DNA of 64,000 bases, from the NCBI GenBank assembly GCA_964036045.1, contig OZ038383.1, positions 63,741,725-63,805,724 on the forward strand, in the 5' to 3' direction. The notes beneath the pieces are model-generated. The model searched no databases, was not told the origin of the DNA, and saw only the letters and a list, made by a program, of their open reading frames with translations. Of the stretch, positions 22,371 through 31,569 are shown piece by piece. The DNA is from Eutreptiella sp. 'Long Island Sound 2002' (taxonomy: Eukaryota > Euglenozoa > Euglenophyceae > Eutreptiales > Eutreptiaceae). Positions within the stretch are counted from its first letter, which is position 1. Each line of letters starts with the position of its first letter. The translations under genes were made by a program, and so were the position numbers.

Positions 22371-22917
22371 AGAGCCGTTTGATTGGGGTGAGCACGGACA
22401 AGAGCCTTCCAGGATTTGACATGTTTGGGCTTTGCTGCGGGGAGTCTAGTCCTGGGTTCAACTCCACATCCCCATCCTCTGTCGGGTCGTGGAGCCAGGC
22501 TTCCAAGCCTACATGATGCGGGGCTAGTCTATGTATTTCCACGATCCTACGTGCATGGTATGGCGTGGCCACCGGGGGGGATGTCAACCCTCTCCATTGG
22601 CGCCTCGCACCCCTACTACCCTTGGCCAATAAGAGCACTGGTCCACATGTAAAGGTTATGCAAGAAGCCTCACACAGGTGCCATTTGGACAGTGGTACGG
22701 AATGGCGTTGTGCATCAGTCACGGCGGTCAGGCAAGGGACCTGGTCTGCACCAAAGCCCGTTGGTACGAGGTGACACTGTATGCCGGTGACGAGGTGCAT
22801 CTCGTCTGCAGTGATGGGACGGTGCTCTTGGTCAGCTCGGTCGGCTGCTGGCTGGTGAGCGACTGTCGGCGTCGTCGTTGGGGAATGTATCTCTGTCACC
22901 GCGGAGCCCTCAGGCAA
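22303..22917 (-). CDS. R2 frame ending in a 2A-like motif
   Basis: The minus-strand frame holds the repeat HQPAADRADQEHRPITADEM (residues 21-40), RGLTSPPVATPYHARRIVEI (109-128) and then HDPTEDGDVELNPGLDSPQQ (143-162). GDVELNPG at residues 149-156 (nucleotides 22450-22473) matches the 2A 'StopGo' consensus DxExNPG-P except that the final Pro is Leu. 2A sequences are known at the N-terminal side of some retrotransposon proteins. The Met used by the frame is not certain, since coding extends upstream to the O junction. After 2A the protein runs on for 48 residues, then the next frame begins in a different phase. Confidence 0.5.
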   Translation of the reverse strand: MPEGSAVTEIHSPTTTPTVAHQPAADRADQEHRPITADEMHLVTGIQCHLVPTGFGADQVPCLTAVTDAQRHSVPLSKWHLCEASCITFTCGPVLLLAKGSRGARRQWRGLTSPPVATPYHARRIVEIHRLAPHHVGLEAWLHDPTEDGDVELNPGLDSPQQSPNMSNPGRLLSVLTPIKRLFAGAPTPEPKEGPSENPRDTTA

Positions 22918-22960
22918 CTCGTCGTGGTGCCCGGTAGCTTCTCGCTCGTCAGCTCGTGGT

Positions 22961-22993
22961 ATCCCTAGTGACCTAGATTAAAGTCAATATGTT
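22961..22993 (+). repeat. Left inverted terminus of transposon O
   Basis: 33 bp beginning ATCCCTAGTGACCTAGATT. The reverse complement of 34976-35008 matches at 32 of 33 positions (T/A at position 9). The outer limit is uncertain by a few bases because no clear target duplication was found. Confidence 0.85.
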
Positions 22994-23300
22994 TAATATT
23001 TGGCCAAAAACTAACACGTTAATCTCAAGTTTCAATTTTTCAGGGGGGGTTAGGGGGTTTGCCGTGAAAATTATGACCCCCACGGGTTGCCTTACGGGCT
23101 TGGGTGTCATTTCCCCCGGAGGTTGCTGGGGGGGTCCTACCCATGTGGTTGTTTCGAAATGTTAAAATGGCTCTCGGCTTTAATTTTTGTTTTTAATTTT
23201 TCCATTAATATTTGAAAAGTTAAAAATTAAAGGGTCCCCGGCATTAATATTAATCTCACAAATATTAACTTATTTCCCCAAATATTAACCCTCCTGACAA
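22994..23300. other. O subterminal region, AT-rich, no gene
   Basis: Between the left terminus and the end of the O gene lie repeated AATATTAA, TTAATCTCA and TTAATATT elements (22992-23025, 23205-23290), plus a GGGGGGTTAGGGGGT stretch at 23043-23058. Similar AT-rich words fill the O introns and the opposite end (34915-34975). They may be binding sites for the transposase. Confidence 0.45.
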
Positions 23301-23499
23301 TGGCACAACGCAACATGTAATGCATCATGTGTGTGTTGTCCATAGCCATTGTGGCCCATTGGGTCCCTATCCGGGCCCTCATACCTCATGGGAGCCCGTA
23401 GTGGGGTCCCACATCTGCGCGGGTCCGGATGGGGGGTTAGTGGGGTTAGTGCGGTTAGTTGGGTTAGTGGGTTCGGTGGTAGGGATTGCGGTCGGAGGG

Positions 23500-24198
23500 T
23501 TAGACGCTTCGTTTGTGGGGGTGGGGTGTTTGACCTTCTTCTTGCCCGCCGCCCGGGAAGAGGAGGGAGCGGCTCACCTCGTAGAGGGTGGTGCCGCCCG
23601 GGTATTCCACCCAAACGGCACCGTACTTCCGCCCGTGGATACCATGGACGGTGCCCCTCTCTACCCCGTTGGGGTAGGGTACGTGGACGACCATCGCGAC
23701 GATCGGATACCCGGGACGGTCGTCCTTCTTCTCGGCACCCTTGGGGGTGTCCGTTTTGGTGGCGGGGGAGGGGTTAGCGGTGGCGGTCTGTGGGGGGGTT
23801 GGTGGGTTTGGGGATGGGGACGGCCTTCGTAGGCCCTGCGGTGGTGGTGGTGGTGGGGGAGGGGGGGTTGGGCTTTTTGGGCCGGGGGATCGCCCCGTCG
23901 TCACTTGCGTCGGACGACTCGAAAGAAAACTTTCGTTTTTTGGGGGCAGGTTGGGGGGGGTTGGGCTTCGCTTGGGGGGGGGGGTTTGGGGCGGTGGTGG
24001 TGGACGCCTCCCCCCCTCCCCCCTCTCCTCCCCCTCGCTCACCCCGCCCCCTCCCATACTCCCCCACATGTCCTCATCCTCCCCCCCCACATACCACACC
24101 CCCTGCATCCGAGCCCACTCCGTGGGCCGGAAGTGGCGCGGCGACACCCATACGCCGCTCACCACGCGCGAAGTCTCCCAATCGTGGAGACCGCGCAA
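23500..24198 (-). pseudogene. O gene, last exon: Pro-rich linker and small beta domain
   Basis: The frame reads GVWVSPRHFRPTEWARMQGV and WYVGGEDEDMWGSMGGGGVS, a long Pro/Ser/Lys-rich linker, then DRPGYPIVAMVVHVPYPNGV, ERGTVHGIHGRKYGAVWVEY and PGGTTLYEVSRSLLF. The end resembles a Tudor/SH3-like barrel ('G..V.V......RGTV.......Y.V.Y.GG....V....L'). This is a pattern-level suggestion only. Such a domain at the C-terminus of a transposase could bind chromatin. Acceptor and exact start of this exon were not resolved. Confidence 0.42.
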
Positions 24199-24282
24199 GA
24201 GAGCAAGGCCCAGGGGTGGATCCCGGCCATGATGCGATGGAGGGCCCCCAAGGGTACTTTCTAAGAGCCCTCAGCGTCTCAC

Positions 24283-24335
24283 CAGGCAACCAGAATGGGC
24301 CTGGCATTGGTCGCGTTGACCACGACGTCGATGAC
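24283..24335 (-). pseudogene. O gene, short exon
   Basis: 53-base exon. Acceptor TTTTTTTTGCAG ends at 24336 and a possible donor CTG/GTGAGA lies at 24282. It encodes VIDVVVNATNARPILVAW. The preceding intron (24336-24515, 180 bp, GT-AG, phase 0) joins it to ...GRTNGSFE of the upstream exon. The intron contains CTCGAGAAATTAACGC. Confidence 0.5.
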
Positions 24336-24515
24336 CTGCAAAAAAAATGGAAAAAAAAGTGTGAATCAATTTTTTCGGCGACTTTTTTAATTTTTCGCCT
24401 TTCGTATTGACTCTTCACTTTAAATATTTCGACCGGAGATGCAAAAATCAAATATCAATCTCGAGAAATTAACGCTGGCGTCCTAAAAATTAATGCAGGC
24501 AGGCAAGCAACATAC

Positions 24516-24890
24516 CTCGAAACTCCCGTTGGTGCGGCCTGCCTGCACTGCCCCCATGGCCTCCCGGAAGAGAGAGGCGGCACTGGGGGCCTCCACGGGG
24601 GCCACAGGGGCTCCCGCGCTGGCCATCGGGGCCGCCTGGGCCGCCGGTTTGGCCGCGTTCGCGGCCAGCGCGGCCGCCTTGACCGCGCGGGACTGGGGGA
24701 CCAAGCCCTCGTACGAGGGCTGGCACCCCAGGGTGGTAGATGGGGCGGGGCGGGGCCAGGACAGTGGCCCAATCCACCCTGAACACCACAGCCTTGCCCT
24801 GGCGCCACTGCATGACCCAGCCCAGCTGGGCCCAGTGCTACAGCAGCACCAGGTAATGCGGCGTCCCCAAACAGACACCGCGGGGGTCAA
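24516..24890 (-). pseudogene. O gene, exon with Ala/Pro-rich stretch
   Basis: Upstream frame: WAQLGWVMQWRQGKAVVFRV and DWATVLAPPRPIYHPGVPAL. After a frame change: SYEGLVPQSRAVKAAALAAN, AAKPAAQAAPMASAGAPVAP and SLFREAMGAVQAGRTNGSFE, ending at donor GAG/GTATGT (24516/24515). The frame change is near the GC-rich segment at 24720. The Ala-rich part is a low-complexity linker. Function of the first half unknown. Confidence 0.45.
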
Positions 24891-25342
24891 AAAGCAAATT
24901 CAGTGCGGGCAAAGCGCCCGCACTGATTGCCTCTGGCATGGGGGCAAGGGGGGCACCAGGGAGGGATTTCCAGACCCAGACCCCCCCCCCCCCCTAGAGG
25001 CATCCTTACCCTAGGTGGCTCTCTGTTCCCCCTCCTTCCGGCGAATCAAACACCGGATTAACCTCCGGAAAAACCACATGACTGTCATGTGGCTATGCGG
25101 GTGGGAGGAAAAAAGTGGTTGGTCCCCCGCGCACCCCTGCTTCAGCACCTGGGGTGACCAGGGGATCGGCCCCGCCTTCCGGGCGGTGGCAGACTAGGGG
25201 CCCAGGGCTTTGAGAAGCCATTGGGGGACGGGGGGGTGGGGTGAGTGGGGGGGTCAACAACCTCAACTCCATCCTGGTCCCCGTCCTCGTCCCCCTCGTG
25301 CACCAGCACTTCCCCCTCCCCCTCTTCCTTAACCCCCCCCCG

Positions 25343-25594
25343 CTAGCTGGCGTGTTGCCCCCCCCCCTGCCCCTGGCTCCTCTCCCTCTCTCTCCTCTCC
25401 CTGTTCTCCTTCTTCTTTTTCTTCTTCACCTTCCTCTCCTCTTTCGGCTTATCCGAGGAGTCTTCGCTTGACTCCTCGGTTGGCCGTTGTGCGGCGGGAG
25501 GAGGAGGAGGTGGTGCTGGCGCTGGTGCAGGAGCTGCTGCTGGAGGAGCTGCTGGTGCAGCTGCTAATGCCATGTGTCGCTCCACTGGCGCCAT
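25343..25594 (-). pseudogene. O gene, acidic/basic low-complexity exon
   Basis: Begins after acceptor TCTTAG at 25595 with MAPVERHMALAAAPAAPPAA, then a Pro run, TEESSEDSSDKPKEERKVKK and a KKKKKENRERRERERSQ cluster. The basic cluster could act as a nuclear localisation signal, which a DNA-transposon protein needs. Intron 25595-25793 precedes it (GT-AG, 199 bp) and carries the AT-rich O motifs. Its downstream donor is not resolved. Confidence 0.4.
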
Positions 25595-25793
25595 CTAAGA
25601 GAGTGAGAGGACAAAAAAAATTGATTTTTGTGCCCCCGAGTTAATTTCTTGAAATTAATATTATCCATCGAAAAATTAGTTGATTTGTTAAATATTAATG
25701 ACCGCGCCTATTAATATTAGTCTCGAAATATTAGACAAGTTGCCGCAAATATTAATTCGTATACGAAAGCAAGCGTGCACAAGCAAAACACAC

Positions 25794-26899
25794 CGGGGCT
25801 TCGTTGTTCGCTTTGAGCATGTCGGCCAACATCTTTTACATGGCCGAGGCGTCCATGGCGAGGAGAAAACAAAGCTAGTGGTGGGGAAGCAAGGGTGGAG
25901 GGCGGGGGGCTATGTGTGGCCATGAATTGGGCCATGGTGCATGGAACGGTATGGGGGGTCCCGTAGTTGCGTAGAGGGAGGTCAAATCCGAAAAACCACC
26001 ACTCCCACACTTGTGAAACTACCTCCCCCTCCCGCTCTAGTTGGGTTGCCCCTGTCATCACCCCCCCCCCCCCCCGGCCCGAGTGGTCATTGTATGCGCG
26101 CTTAAGGATGGCGTTGAGGCTCTCAACGACATCCGCGCACACGGCACCCAACCCAACCCCCAAGCGGAGTGCATTGGCCACGGCTCGGTGACATTCTCCT
26201 CCAAATAGAGGAGGTAGTTTGATTGACACACCTCCTTGCAACAATGTGCACGGTAGGCGCGTGCCACCTCGGCGCACGTAGGTCCCCGCGGGGCGGCTTG
26301 TCCGTGTACAACTCCCGGAGGAGGTCACACATGGCCACGAGGGCTTGGCATTCACCATCCTCCGGGATGTAGTCCAACAACGGACCAAGTCCCTCCAACG
26401 CGAGGAACAACGCACGGGGATCCTCCCCGTCGGGTGCCCCCGTCGCACCCAACTTCACACCCGTGCGGGCCCGGTAGAGGGCCCCGTGCACGGCGTCGGT
26501 GTTCTCCTTGGGGAGGTCCACGAGGCGTGTCTCGATGAACGCCACTTGGAGCCGGCCAATGGCCATGCAACAATGGAGGATGCATAGGAAAACCATGCAC
26601 CGGTCAACCACAATTTGTGGATCCCCTATGCATCCCCCATTCTCCAAGCTACGGCCGGTCTCCTTGTAGCGGCGGCGGGCCGCCTCCTCACGGGCCAAGG
26701 TGCGCCGGGTCGCCACGCTGACCCATGCCGCCGCAACCTTGTCCCACACCCCCAAATTGGCAATTGAGCCCGGCAAGGGCGAGGTGGACGCATCGATAAG
26801 GCGCCGCCCGAACGGTTGGTCTCCCCTGATGACCAACCTGCTTGGCACCCAGCGCGACACCGAATGAAACTTCTCGCAGTCTTGTATGGACTGCACTCC
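25794..26899 (-). pseudogene. O gene, main transposase-like exon
   Basis: Starts after a clean acceptor (TTTTTGTAG, intron 26900-27058). Landmarks: GVQSIQDCEKFHSVSRWVPS, RLIDASTSPLPGSIANLGVW, GCIGDPQIVVDRCMVFLCIL, ALFLALEGLGPLLDYIPEDG and LVAMCDLLRELYTDKPPRGD. After two frame changes come ARAYRAHCCKEVCQSNYLLY and GAVCADVVESLNAILKRAYN. The VESLNAILK stretch resembles the last catalytic-acid helix of many DDE transposases, where Glu lies in 'E..N..+K'. The earlier exon supplies candidate Asp residues (RGDAYPC, CGDKD). Family not assigned. Exon ends near donor CCG/GTGTGT at 25794. Confidence 0.5.
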
Positions 26900-27058
26900 C
26901 TACAAAAAGGACATGGATTAATATTTACATTAATTTCTCGAGATTAACATTAAATTAAATTTTCATTCGGCGTTAGTATTAACCGAAAACAAGATATTAC
27001 TCTCGAGAAATTAACGCAAAAAACGCAAAAATTAATAAACAACGAATGGGCCACAAAC
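26900..27058 (-). other. O gene intron, 159 bp, GT-AG, phase 0
   Basis: Donor AAAG/GTTTGT at 27059/27058 and acceptor TTTTTGTAG/GGAG at 26900/26899. Both flanking frames agree (…WADNLK joined to GVQSIQDC…). The intron is AT-rich and holds TTTCTCGAGATTAACATTAA and CTCGAGAAATTAACGC, the motif shared by other O introns. Confidence 0.7.
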
Positions 27059-27388
27059 CTTTAAGTTGTCGGCCCATATCGTTGCAAGTCCCGCCATGTC
27101 CTTGTCCCCGCACACGGCCATCCCTATCACCCACAAGTACGCGGGTGTGCGGACCCGTGCGCCGTGGTTGAGGAGCCCAATGGAGAGTTGGGTCCAACTA
27201 CCACTGGCGCATGGGTACGCATCCCCACGCACAATGAAGGTGAGGGGCCTTGTCCAATCGATGGTGTCCACTAGCGATGGGCGTGATTGGACGTACCGGG
27301 CCGATGAGGGTAGCGGCCAAGAGCGCCCACTCGCGGGGGGATCGGGGACGGACACGGGTGGTCGTAGGTCAAGGAAGGTGACCAACTC
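27059..27388 (-). pseudogene. O gene, first exon, part downstream of the N insertion
   Basis: The frame continues directly from 34307: the codon split by N (GAG TT|G) gives TDTWKEL followed by VTFLDLRPPVSVPDPPASG. It then encodes TIDWTRPLTFIVRGDAYPCA, WTQLSIGLLNHGARVRTPAY and LWVIGMAVCGDKDMAGLATI. RGD and CGDKD are candidate metal-binding Asp sites of a DDE nuclease. The exon ends at a phase 0 donor. 27384-27388 is the target duplication (AACTC on the plus strand). Confidence 0.6.
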
Positions 27389-27409
27389 CTTAGACGGCCC
27401 AAGTTGCCC
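27389..27409 (+). repeat. Left 21-bp inverted terminus of transposon N
   Basis: Begins CTTAGACGGCCCAAG and is a perfect reverse complement of 34286-34306. It is preceded by AACTC (27384-27388), which recurs after the right terminus. Confidence 0.95.
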
Positions 27410-27750
27410 CCCCCCCCCGCCCCCAAACCCGCCCCCGACAAAAATGTCGCAGATGATGGTCATCAAAAACGCGTCCTATAGGGGTGAAATATTAGCAACA
27501 AGCAGCGCACGTCTATTTCCGCTCGTTTTTGACTACCCCCATATATGTTTTTGGCACTTTGCGCACAACACCAACTTGAGGGTGGGCCCCGTGAAATATG
27601 GGAAAAACAGTCAAATTTTGAGGAGGAACCCCACGGAATGCATGTGTGTATATGCACGGTTCAATCTCACTACACCAGCGGAGGCACTACTCGTCGACGC
27701 ATACCACTTTCATCAAAATTTGTTCTGCAGACAGTGAAATACTGAAATTT

Positions 27751-27826
27751 GTCTGGAAACAGACAGATCTCACCAAAACCTGCTGCACAGGGACAATAAG
27801 CGCAAACAGTTGTTTGGTTCCAGACA
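27751..27826. repeat. N palindromes, two copies near the left terminus
   Basis: GTCTGGAAACAGAC at 27751-27764 and TGTTTGGTTCCAGACA at 27811-27826. They lie between the left terminus and the 3' end of N2. Confidence 0.8.
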
Positions 27827-28786
27827 CACGACGCGTAACTTGGTGAAAAATTGTTGTGTTCCACAAAAAGAACTGTGGTCCGCACCCAAATGACATAAAA
27901 TAAGTGACAAGGGACTGTCAGTCTCGTGTTCCGGAAAGAAAAAAGGCCAAAACAGGCCACTGGGACCCAGAGCGCAGACTGGCACGCCAACGGGGTGCCA
28001 CAGTGTTCATATGTTATGAATAGATATGGTGGTCACTGAGCAGGCTTACAACAACATCGTGCAACCAACAGCAACTACAACACGGCAGGTTTAATTCTTT
28101 TTGGAGCCATTGAACCGGTCCTTCCATGCCTGAAACCCAATCTTGGCCTTCTTGGAAGCAGACGACTAAGAATCGGTTCCCGCAGCTGCAGACTCGTCAC
28201 GAAGTGATGCCTTGGCTTTTTTGTTGCCTTTGCCTTTTGACTGTAATCCGGAGGCTCTGTTCTCGTCTCCTTTGCCTGTGCGACCACCTTTTTTGCCAGG
28301 GCCCCGTGACTGTACCATACACAGCGTTCTCTGGGGTGCCGTCCACCTCTTCCACTTCCTCCTCAGACTCCTGCTCTCCCTCTGCCTTCTCAGGCACACA
28401 GCTGCAGTCCACAGGGCAACCGTCCGCAAAATCTTCAAACACTGCATTCAGGGGGTTGGGCTCATCCCATTAGCGATGCGTAAATTGCTGCATATGAGGG
28501 CACCAACGTCTGCAATAGACTCCTGCTCCGTGGGCAAACCCAAAACCACACTGATGGGTACCGGCATGCTCACTGCCAGACTGCAGGCCACCTTACAGAA
28601 CTACCGATCACCTGGAACCACAGGGTACTAGCTTCTGAGGGTACTGCATCCGCCAAGGGGCGCATGACAAACCCAACAACCTCTGTACACACCATTGGAC
28701 CACGAGAAAAGGCAAAGTAGCGAGGCACCTGTATAAGGGAACAGTGAGTCTGAGACCCCTACTGGTGCATCTGGACTGGCCGATGT

Positions 28787-28863
28787 TGTCTGGTTCCAGA
28801 CAGTTTCCCACAATTTACTCTTCTCAGGACGCATTCTGCGTCTTACCTGTCTGGTTCCAGACA
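28787..28863. repeat. N palindromes, two perfect copies in N2 intron 2
   Basis: TGTCTGGTTCCAGACA at 28787-28802 and again at 28848-28863, both inside intron 28729-28937. Confidence 0.9.
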
Positions 28864-29865
28864 AACTTTAGGATTCAACGGTGCACCCAACGTGACTATG
28901 GTAGCAGGCAGCACATACCAACAGCAGACAGCAATACCTTCTTGGGTAGCAGATCTTTGGAAACAATCCATGGCTCAGTGAATCCCATCGAGTACTGCTG
29001 TGTGAGAGATCCTAGAATAAAGCAGGCCACGCAAATTGTTGTCAACCCCTCGTTGTCGTGCAACTTTCGGAGACCATCCAGCACTCCCAAGACGTCACAA
29101 GTGGAGCGAACAATGAGACCAAGCGTCCCAGACACCAAATTGCGGCTGACAACGGAATGAATGCCTTCCATACGTCCCTTTGGAACTTCAACAATGATCA
29201 GGCAATGCGGCATGTTGGCCACCGTAGAGTGCAGCGGCGTACCAGATGCCATCCCAGTGATATGCATGACCCCATCCAAGGACTTGCTGTCAGTCACCCC
29301 CGCCTCTGGGGCCTCAGACCCAGTGTTCACGGTGATGAAGTTGACATCAAGAGCGATCTTAACCTCAGGGTTCACCAGGGGACGTTTCAAGGCATCAAGG
29401 AGGGGAGCATACGTGGGGTCACTCCAGATTGCAGCAGTGACGACATACTTCCAGGGGGGCCAGCAGTTCTTCTCAGACCACTTCCAATTGTACGTCTTGA
29501 AGGTGACATGGGTCTTCGACAAGAGACTCTGTTCACAGCGGGCCCGTTCTGCAAGCGTTTTGCGACTGGGGTCAACGAGGTCGTTGCCCGGGTGGCAGAG
29601 ATGATGTTCCCACAGACATGCAGCCTTCAGTTGCTTTGCCTTTTTTTGTAATCATTGGCAGTGACACATTGCTGGAGCCCATGTACTGCGTAACCTCCTC
29701 GAGGTCTGGTGGGATGAGACCTTCGATACGTTTCCAAAAGTGCAACTTTACTGGCATTCGACGCTTTTCTAATCCATCGACAGCAGCCACAGCCTTATGC
29801 CCCATCACTTGCACCCAGGCGGCAATCGGAAACCAGGCTTTTCTTACAGTGTCCTGCGGAGCAGA

Positions 29866-30243
29866 CAGGGGTGTTACCAGACACAACAGGAGGAATATTG
29901 CTTTGACAGGCCGCATGAGTGAAATGTTGTCTGGTTCCAGACATGGTGGTCGAGGTACAGGCTTTGACACCGATGAAAAAAGTTGGGTCTCGCTCCAGAC
30001 ACAAACAGGAGGAATTCTGCTTTGACAGGCTGCATCAGTGAAATGTTGTCTCGTTCCAAATATGGACGTGGACGTACAGGCTGGGACATGGATAAAAAAG
30101 AGTTGTGTCCGGTTCCAGACACTCACAGGAGGAATTATGCTTTGACAGGCCGCATCAGTGAGTTGTTGTCTGGTTCCAGACATGGAGGTCCTGGCACAGT
30201 CTTTGAAAGGGATAAAAATACATCAAGTGTCTGGTTCCAGACA
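29866..30243. repeat. Three 119-bp tandem repeats with N palindromes in N2 intron 1
   Basis: The units start at about 29880, 29999 and 30119, each with CAGACAC(A)ACAGGAGGAAT, a CTTTGACAGGC segment and two palindromes about 58 bp apart. Palindromes: 29928-29943 and 30167-30182 and 30228-30243 (perfect TGTCTGGTTCCAGACA), 29987-30000, 30047-30062 and 30106-30121 (degraded), plus a half site at 29871-29884. The array lies entirely inside intron 29854-30343. Confidence 0.8.
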
Positions 30244-30924
30244 ACTGTGACAGCCTTCGTTGTTGCATGGGACAACTGTCCTGGCCAGGAAACGCATGTG
30301 CACATAGTTCCTGTACTGCCACCCTGTGCAACACCAGGCATACCAGTGTCCCCTCCTTCAATGTATAGCCACCCTTCACGTACAGCACTCCAAGGTGTTC
30401 TCGTATGGATTTCTCCTCCAGTTAATCGCGGTCCAGCTCAACACGCAGGACTTCCATCCGTGTAGACAGCTTCGCTGCACCTGGTGGATTCCTGCGTAGT
30501 TCTGTCATCTTGTCCTGGACAAGATCTTCATCCAGCACTCTGATTTGGCCATGCTCCCTTTTTTTGTCCCACTGCAGTCTGCTGAGGGGCAGCAGGACCT
30601 TCTGGTCTTCAGTATGGCCACCAAGTTTCACTTGAGCATCTTTCCCCTTTGATGTGTCACCACGTTTCCGCTTGTGCCTGGAGGGGGCATCGTCCACGGC
30701 ACTGAATTGGTATGCCAGATCAATTGAGGGGTCTGCAGAGGGTTCAATGCTACCTTGTGTAAGATCAGACATGTTGGAACCAGCTAGGCGCAAAACGCAA
30801 AATGACACAAGGGCGGGCCTTTTAGCAATGTGATTCTAACTTTCCAGGCTTCCCGACGTGAGCATACCGTTTTCACACTCAGACCACATCATGTGCAATA
30901 CACAGGGGTGTAAAAAACACAGTC

Positions 30925-31059
30925 TGTCTAGTTCCAGACACAACAGTCTGCTTTTGAAGTGTGCAACAGGTGTGGAATAATTTAATGCCTGGTTCCAGAC
31001 AAACATATACTGTTCTGGCAATTGAAAGGGCATAAACAGTCAGTGTCTGGTTCTAGACA
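30925..31059. repeat. N palindromes between N1 and N2
   Basis: 30925-30940 (TGTCTAGTTCCAGACA), 30986-31001 (TGCCTGGTTCCAGACA) and 31044-31059 (TGTCTGGTTCTAGACA), spaced about 60 bp apart in the 0.8 kb gap between the two genes, upstream of N2. Confidence 0.85.
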
Positions 31060-31164
31060 CATTTGCAGTCCAATTCCGAGTTAGCTGGCTACCCAATGTG
31101 ATTCTGGCATTTCCCAGAACAGAGCAGATGACGTTGCACGCAATGGAGGGCACAACACACAGTC

Positions 31165-31529
31165 TGTCTGGTTCCAGACACAACAGCTTGACTTCATCAG
31201 ATGACATGGGTGAAAAATCATTAATTGTCTGGTACCAGACAACTGAGGTACTTCTGTGGGCACTAGAGGGGGTACAAACCGTTGGTGTATGGTTCCAGAC
31301 ACAAATGCATGCAGTGTTTATTGTGCTGGCTTCCTAAGCCAGGTATTCGGTTGGTCAGGGTCACATGCTGTGGTTTTCCGGTGAAATAGGGATGTACAGC
31401 AATGCAACGGTGCACGTACGCGCGCATCTTATCAGTCCAGCACTGCGTTGGTTGACATTAGTGGCCCCTGCCGCAGTACCCCGATGCTGCTGTGGTAACC
31501 AACTCCAGCCCTGTGTCTGGTTCGAGACA
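31165..31529. repeat. N palindromes between N1 and N2, second group
   Basis: 31165-31180 (perfect), 31226-31241 (TGTCTGGTACCAGACA), 31286-31301 (TGTATGGTTCCAGACA) and 31514-31529 (TGTCTGGTTCGAGACA). The first three are again spaced about 60 bp apart. The last lies 41 bp past the N1 stop codon. Confidence 0.85.
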
Positions 31530-31569
31530 CACACCTTTGACGTGCCCTGGCCACATCGGCGAGGTGTCA

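Larger units (their letters stand above)
28091..30772 (-). pseudogene. N2: three-exon gene of transposon N, unknown protein
   Basis: Exon 1 (30772-30344) starts MSDLTQGSIEPSADPSIDLA, has HKRKRGDTSKGKDAQVKLGG and an in-frame TAA (30422-30424), then continues LEEKSIREHLGVLYVKGGYT. Exon 2 (29853-28938) starts DTVRKAWFPIAAWVQVMGHK and includes KWSEKNCWPPWKYVVTAAIW, KIALDVNFITVNTGSEAPEA and LRKLHDNEGLTTICVACFIL, with a frame change at an A7 run (29641-29647). Exon 3 (28728-28091) has an acidic tail EEVEEVDG and basic GKGNKKAKASLRDES, with a TAG at 28166-28168. Introns 29854-30343 and 28729-28937 are GT-AG and phase 0. About 660 residues in all. No domain recognised; charged ends suggest a nuclear protein. 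Confidence 0.55.
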
